Shown here: positions 7,286-9,696 of the stretch, one piece after another
Layout of the letters: the number at the start of each line of letters is the position of its first letter
Position numbering within the stretch: position 1 is the first letter of the stretch
Origin: a bacterium
GTDB lineage: Bacteria; Ratteibacteria; UBA8468; B48-G9; JAFGKM01
Assembly: GCA_029548585.1 (NCBI GenBank)
Contig: JAKPNC010000197.1
Location: forward strand, 1-9,696
DNA length: 9,696 bases
Reading direction: 5' to 3'
Position numbers and translations under genes: made by a program
The notes under the pieces: model-generated
The model's input: only the letters and a program-made list of their open reading frames with translations
The model's database searches: none
Told to the model about the DNA's origin: nothing

Positions 7286-8293
7286 TTATATCTTCTCTAT
7301 TTTAACGGGCCTGCCTTCCCTGGCAGACTGCGCGGCAGAGAGTGCGGCGATCACCGTTTTTGCGCCCTCCGTTTCATCCATTGGCACGGGCTTGTTATTA
7401 AGCAGGCAGTCCACGAAATCGGCTATCTCGTCAGACACGTTATGATCGGCGACATCGGCAGGCAGGGTCATGAAAGCGGGCTTCTTGCCAAAATATCCCT
7501 TCCTGCAGACGTGGATATATGGAGACCTGTTGTCGCACACTATAGTTCCGTCAACGCCGTAAAAAACGCTCCTCATGGTGTACGGCCTTATGCATCCTAC
7601 CGAGACGAAAACCTTTCCTATGACATTATTCTCGAACTTGTATATGGCAACCGTGCAATCGTTGACAGGCCAGGTTGTCAGGCACTTGTGGTTTGAGTAA
7701 GCTGAAACTTCCTCGGCTTCTCCCGCTATCCACCTTACCAGGTCGACGGCATGGCATCCGCCTCCGAGGAAAGGTTCTCTCCTCGGGTCAACCCGCCAGT
7801 TTCCAACCCCCGGGACTCCGGAATAATCGTGGGCGTATTCGGACTCCACGAAAAAGAGCTCCCCGATGTCACCCTTTTCCACAAGTTTCTTGGAAAAAGC
7901 GAACTGCGGGCTGTACCTGCATACCTGCCCTACCATGAATTTACGCCCGGTTTTCTTTACGCTTTTTATTATATCTTTTGCCTCCTGGACGTTGGGGGTC
8001 ATGGGTTTGTCGCACAGGACGTCTTTTCCATCTTCCATGAAGGCTATCGACTGCTCGGCATGGTAGTAATCCGGGGTAACCACGGAAACTATGTCTATAT
8101 CCTTGTTTCCGAGAAGTTCCCTGTAATCCTTCACGGCCACAGGCACGCCATACTCCTTCTGCTTTTCCGCAAGAATGACGGGATCAGTGTCACATATGGC
8201 GACAATTTCAGTGTGTGGATTCTGCTTGTATCCCACAAGGTGGTAGTCGCCCATTTTCAATCCTATTACCGCCGCTCCAAATTTCTTTGACAT
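7286..8293 (-). CDS. Gfo/Idh/MocA-family NAD(P)-dependent oxidoreductase
   Basis: 335 residues with the two-domain layout of sugar and cyclitol dehydrogenases. The N-terminal Rossmann fold (about 1-125) has AVIGLKMGDYH at its dinucleotide loop, Asp35 at the end of strand 2 (VAICDTDP, suggesting NAD preference) and the CDKP variant of the EKP motif (Lys96). The C-terminal alpha/beta domain holds GGGCHAVDLVRW with His181 and Asp184, the usual catalytic pair. The second glycine of the Rossmann GxGxxG loop is replaced by Lys13. Members oxidise or reduce a hydroxyl/keto group on sugars, inositols or their derivatives in the cytosol. It is the first gene of the minus-strand run, just beyond the HAD-gene terminator, with GGGAGG (8298-8303) only 4 bases before the ATG. 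It fits as the enzyme supplying or consuming a keto intermediate for the DegT-type enzymes. Confidence 0.92.
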   Translation of the reverse strand: MSKKFGAAVIGLKMGDYHLVGYKQNPHTEIVAICDTDPVILAEKQKEYGVPVAVKDYRELLGNKDIDIVSVVTPDYYHAEQSIAFMEDGKDVLCDKPMTPNVQEAKDIIKSVKKTGRKFMVGQVCRYSPQFAFSKKLVEKGDIGELFFVESEYAHDYSGVPGVGNWRVDPRREPFLGGGCHAVDLVRWIAGEAEEVSAYSNHKCLTTWPVNDCTVAIYKFENNVIGKVFVSVGCIRPYTMRSVFYGVDGTIVCDNRSPYIHVCRKGYFGKKPAFMTLPADVADHNVSDEIADFVDCLLNNKPVPMDETEGAKTVIAALSAAQSAREGRPVKIEKI

Positions 8294-8334
8294 AAAACCT
8301 CCCGTTTAAAAATATTTGTATTGTGATCTGGTTT
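8294..8334 (-). promoter_or_regulatory. Short A+T-rich leader before the oxidoreductase gene, with a direct repeat
   Basis: Only about 40 bases separate the HAD-gene terminator from the first gene of the run. Reading the minus strand, TTTTTAAAC occurs at 8339-8331 and again at 8312-8304, a direct repeat with a 27-base period; the first copy merges with the terminator T-tract. CACAAT and TACAAA are weak -10 candidates, but no good -35 pairs with them. Some transcription of the run may come from read-through past the terminator. The promoter is not resolved. Confidence 0.35.
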
Positions 8335-8362
8335 AAAAAAAACTCACCCGGCTTTTCGCCGG
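8335..8362 (-). terminator. Rho-independent terminator of the HAD phosphatase gene
   Basis: On the minus strand a stem of CCGGC (8362-8358), loop GAAAA and GCCGG (8352-8348) is followed by GTGAG and eight consecutive T (8342-8335). It lies about 57 bases past the HAD-gene stop and directly upstream of the seven-gene run, so it separates the two transcription units. Confidence 0.8.
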
Positions 8363-8419
8363 TCAGCGAGAAAGAATCCCTTCAGCTCAGAATTGATGAT
8401 ACCATCTTATACGAAAGTG

Positions 8420-9241
8420 TCAAATCGTCTCAAGAAACCTTCCCACGGCCGAGTTGTTGTTGTCGTAACGGGAGACAACGCCGGCAGAGGCGGCCGCAGC
8501 GGTTTTCGAGTTCGAAGGAGCCACCGAAAGTCCGGCATATTCCAGCATGGGGATATCGTTCTCCCCGTCCCCGAAAGCTATGATCTCCTCCCTTCTTATG
8601 GAGTAATGGCCCGCAAGCCGGCCGAGCGCCACTCCCTTGTCTGTCTTTTTGCTGAAGAACTCGAGATATTCAGGGTTGGTCCTTGCAACGTTCACGAATC
8701 TGCCCATGGCCCCTTCAAAATAACCGTAAAGAAAATCCCTTGTTCTGGACTTGTCGGGCCCCGAGCTGTCGGTTATGAGTATCAGCTTGGTCGGACTCTT
8801 TCCCCTGAACCCCGAGAGGTTGTCTACGAAGCGGTATACCGCCTTTGTCTGGCCGGAATAGATCTCTGCATACCTCCGGAGAGAAGCGTCTCCCCTTGCA
8901 TACAGAAGATCGTCGAGGTAGTAGTTCAGCAGGTAGCCCTCCCTCTCGCAGAAATCAACGATCCTGTCCGAGTGGGAACTTTCGAGGGGTTCGTGGTAAA
9001 GCAGCTCCCTGCCTTCTCTCTCCGTAAGCCTCACCATTGCGCCATTGTAAGATATGACAGAGCAGTCAATCCCCATAAGCTTGGCAAAAGGCTCCACGCA
9101 TCCGGTCATCCTGCCGGAAGAGAGAACAACCATGCCCCCCTTGCGGGAGAAGGCAGTAATTGCCTTCGCATCCCTGGCTGATATTCGCCCCTTATCGTCC
9201 AGCAGGGTACCGTCGAGATCGAGGGCAACGAGCTTATACAT
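8420..9241 (-). CDS. Cof-type HAD-superfamily phosphatase (HAD-IIB)
   Basis: 273 residues from ATG 9241. All four HAD motifs are intact in Cof order: DLDGT (Asp8, Asp10; nucleophile and acid/base), VVLSSGR (Ser41/42), Lys202 in KKTDKGVALGRL, and AFGDGENDIPML (224-229) for Mg binding. The alpha/beta cap lies between motifs II and III. Relatives are cytosolic phosphatases acting on sugar phosphates, nucleotides or flavin/PLP-type phosphates; the substrate cannot be deduced. The frame extends upstream to a GTG at 9274, but the ATG at 9241 is preferred because the fold starts at once (MYKLVALDLDGT) and GGGAGG lies 10 bases before it. It is a single-gene unit with its own terminator at 8335-8362 and a candidate promoter at 9298-9326, divergent from the SGNH gene. 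Confidence 0.93.
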   Translation of the reverse strand: MYKLVALDLDGTLLDDKGRISARDAKAITAFSRKGGMVVLSSGRMTGCVEPFAKLMGIDCSVISYNGAMVRLTEREGRELLYHEPLESSHSDRIVDFCEREGYLLNYYLDDLLYARGDASLRRYAEIYSGQTKAVYRFVDNLSGFRGKSPTKLILITDSSGPDKSRTRDFLYGYFEGAMGRFVNVARTNPEYLEFFSKKTDKGVALGRLAGHYSIRREEIIAFGDGENDIPMLEYAGLSVAPSNSKTAAAASAGVVSRYDNNNSAVGRFLETI

Positions 9242-9251
9242 GTCTGTCAAA

Positions 9252-9257
9252 CCTCCC
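9252..9257 (-). promoter_or_regulatory. Shine-Dalgarno site that decides the HAD start
   Basis: GGGAGG on the minus strand, 10 bases before ATG 9241. The alternative in-frame GTG at 9274 has only a weak GCGAAG ahead of it and would add eleven residues before the first beta-strand. Confidence 0.6.
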
Positions 9258-9297
9258 ATGTTGAGAACTTTCACCTTCGCGTCCGGATAACGGATTC

Positions 9298-9326
9298 ATT
9301 TTAAACCTGTTGACAGTTGCGCCCAA
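9298..9326 (-). promoter_or_regulatory. Candidate sigma70-type promoter for the HAD gene
   Basis: On the minus strand, TTGGGC (9326-9321) and TAAAAT (9303-9298) are separated by 17 bases. The -10 matches consensus at five of six positions, the -35 at three of six. The start would be near 9291, giving a leader of about 50 bases. It overlaps the stronger plus-strand promoter, so the two would compete. Confidence 0.45.
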
Positions 9327-9337
9327 TCTATTATAAT
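9310..9337 (+). promoter_or_regulatory. Perfect-consensus sigma70-type promoter for the SGNH hydrolase gene
   Basis: TTGACA at 9310-9315 and TATAAT at 9332-9337 with a 16-base spacer. Both hexamers match consensus exactly. The predicted start is near 9344, leaving a leader of about 98 bases before the ATG at 9442. Such a strong core promoter usually implies high expression or control by a repressor; no operator is identified. Confidence 0.8.
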
Positions 9338-9365
9338 TTAAAAAATGGCGGCTTCCAAAAAATGC

Positions 9366-9420
9366 CTGCGCGGGATAATGCCCGGGCAGCCGGATTCACC
9401 GGCAGAAGAAACCTTGCCGG
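9366..9420 (+). promoter_or_regulatory. Structured 5' leader of the SGNH gene with overlapping hairpins
   Basis: Three potential stems follow one another. Stem 1 is 9366-9374 with 9381-9389 (CTGC/GCAG and CGGG/CCCG around one G-G mismatch, loop ATAATG). Stem 2 is GCCGG 9389-9393 with CCGGC 9399-9403. Stem 3 is CCGGCA 9399-9404 with TGCCGG 9415-9420. Stems 2 and 3 share CCGGC, so they exclude each other, and stem 3 ends about 10 bases before the GGGGGAAGAG ribosome site. No known riboswitch consensus is recognised and no U-tract follows. Confidence 0.45.
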
Positions 9421-9441
9421 AAATTAAAAAGGGGGAAGAGA

Positions 9442-9696
9442 ATGGCTTTTTCGATAAAGAACGGACAGAAGGCGCTTTTCATAGGAGACAGCATAACCGA
9501 CTGCGGAAGGAGAACCGAACCTTCCAGGCTTGGAAACGGATACGTTAAGATATTCAGCGAAATGATGGTGGCAAACATGCCGGAAACCAAAGTGGAGATA
9601 ATCAACAAGGGAATAGGAGGCAACACCATCCAGGATCTTGAAAAAAGGTGGTCTGACGACATGCTTTACCACAAGCCTGACTGGCTTTCCATACTT
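9442..9696 (+). CDS. SGNH/GDSL hydrolase, Axe2-like carbohydrate deacetylase/esterase, C-terminus cut by window edge
   Basis: 85 codons are visible and the frame is open at the right edge. LFIGDSITDCGRR (block I, nucleophile Ser17) and NKGIGGNTIQDLEKRW (block III, oxyanion Asn61) are in place; block V (Asp, His) lies outside. The overall pattern, starting at GQKALFIGDS with no signal peptide, closely recalls the cytosolic acetyl-xylooligosaccharide esterase Axe2 of Geobacillus (recognition from memory, not a search). It would then remove acetyl groups from sugars or other small acylated substrates inside the cell. The GGGGGAAGAG ribosome site sits directly upstream of the ATG. It is transcribed divergently from the HAD gene under its own consensus promoter and follows a hairpin-rich leader. 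Confidence 0.85.
   Translation, partial: MAFSIKNGQKALFIGDSITDCGRRTEPSRLGNGYVKIFSEMMVANMPETKVEIINKGIGGNTIQDLEKRWSDDMLYHKPDWLSIL

Noticed and set aside
6620..7696. 358-codon plus-strand open frame across the ceramidase-fold and oxidoreductase genes
   Set aside because: It spans two well-supported minus-strand genes and the gap between them, has no recognisable motif and no ribosome site that I trust.
8318..8330. TGTGATC sequence as a CRP-type half site before the oxidoreductase gene
   Set aside because: Only one half site is present, with no symmetric partner at the proper distance.
9242..9274. Upstream GTG start for the HAD phosphatase (11 extra residues)
   Set aside because: Weak ribosome site, and the Cof fold begins right at ATG 9241, which has GGGAGG ahead of it.
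9345..9548. 67-codon plus-strand frame starting at the SGNH leader
   Set aside because: Its ATG lies right at the predicted transcription start, so it would have essentially no ribosome-binding leader. It overlaps the SGNH gene in another frame and encodes a low-complexity basic peptide with no family resemblance.
1..9696. CRISPR arrays, tRNA or rRNA genes, insertion sequences or attachment sites
   Set aside because: No repeat-spacer pattern, no cloverleaf or rRNA-like stretch in the spacers, no transposase or integrase gene, and no terminal inverted repeats seen.

Overview
The window looks like chromosomal DNA from a bacterium: GC close to one half, strong Shine-Dalgarno sites (AGGAGG, GGGAGG), a perfect-consensus sigma70-type promoter and one clear intrinsic terminator. 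Ile ATA and Arg AGG codons are common. Tandem DegT-type enzymes, a Gfo/Idh/MocA oxidoreductase, a ceramidase-fold protein and an amidohydrolase_2 protein together recall Lentisphaerota, Planctomycetota or related uncultured lineages. That placement is an inference from gene content only; there is no phylogenetic marker here.

Layout, read in the main (minus) direction from right to left. A Cof-type HAD phosphatase (8420-9241) is a single-gene unit ending in an intrinsic terminator at 8335-8362. Just beyond the terminator begins a run of seven same-strand genes: a Gfo/Idh/MocA oxidoreductase (7286-8293), a cytosolic ceramidase-fold hydrolase (5819-7270), a QueG-like double [4Fe-4S] protein (4874-5803), then three DegT/DnrJ/EryC1/StrS PLP enzymes (3439-4716, 2045-3388, 745-1989) and an amidohydrolase_2 protein cut by the left edge (1-707). 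Gaps are 15, 15, 157, 50, 55 and 37 bases, so one operon is plausible, possibly with an internal start in the 157-base gap. On the plus strand, diverging from the HAD gene, is an Axe2-like SGNH deacetylase/esterase (from 9442, cut by the right edge) with its own promoter and a structured leader.

Working hypothesis (inference): the cluster processes an acylated or acetylated amino-sugar or amino-cyclitol-like small molecule. Hydrolases remove acyl groups, the dehydrogenase interconverts hydroxyl and keto forms, and the PLP enzymes interconvert keto and amino forms. No transporter, glycosyltransferase or NDP-sugar synthase is visible, so the direction (catabolic or biosynthetic) and the substrate are open.

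The strongest anomaly is in the PLP pair 3439-4716 and 2045-3388. They are about three quarters identical, yet the first has Asn170 (codon AAC) where the family has the near-invariant Asp that pairs with the PLP pyridine nitrogen, while it keeps the Schiff-base lysine. Several other enzymes in the run also depart from family motifs: GDVT for GDVS in the ceramidase-fold protein, Lys in the NAD-binding glycine motif of the oxidoreductase, and a QueG-like protein apparently without the catalytic Asp. This suggests an operon of repurposed family members.
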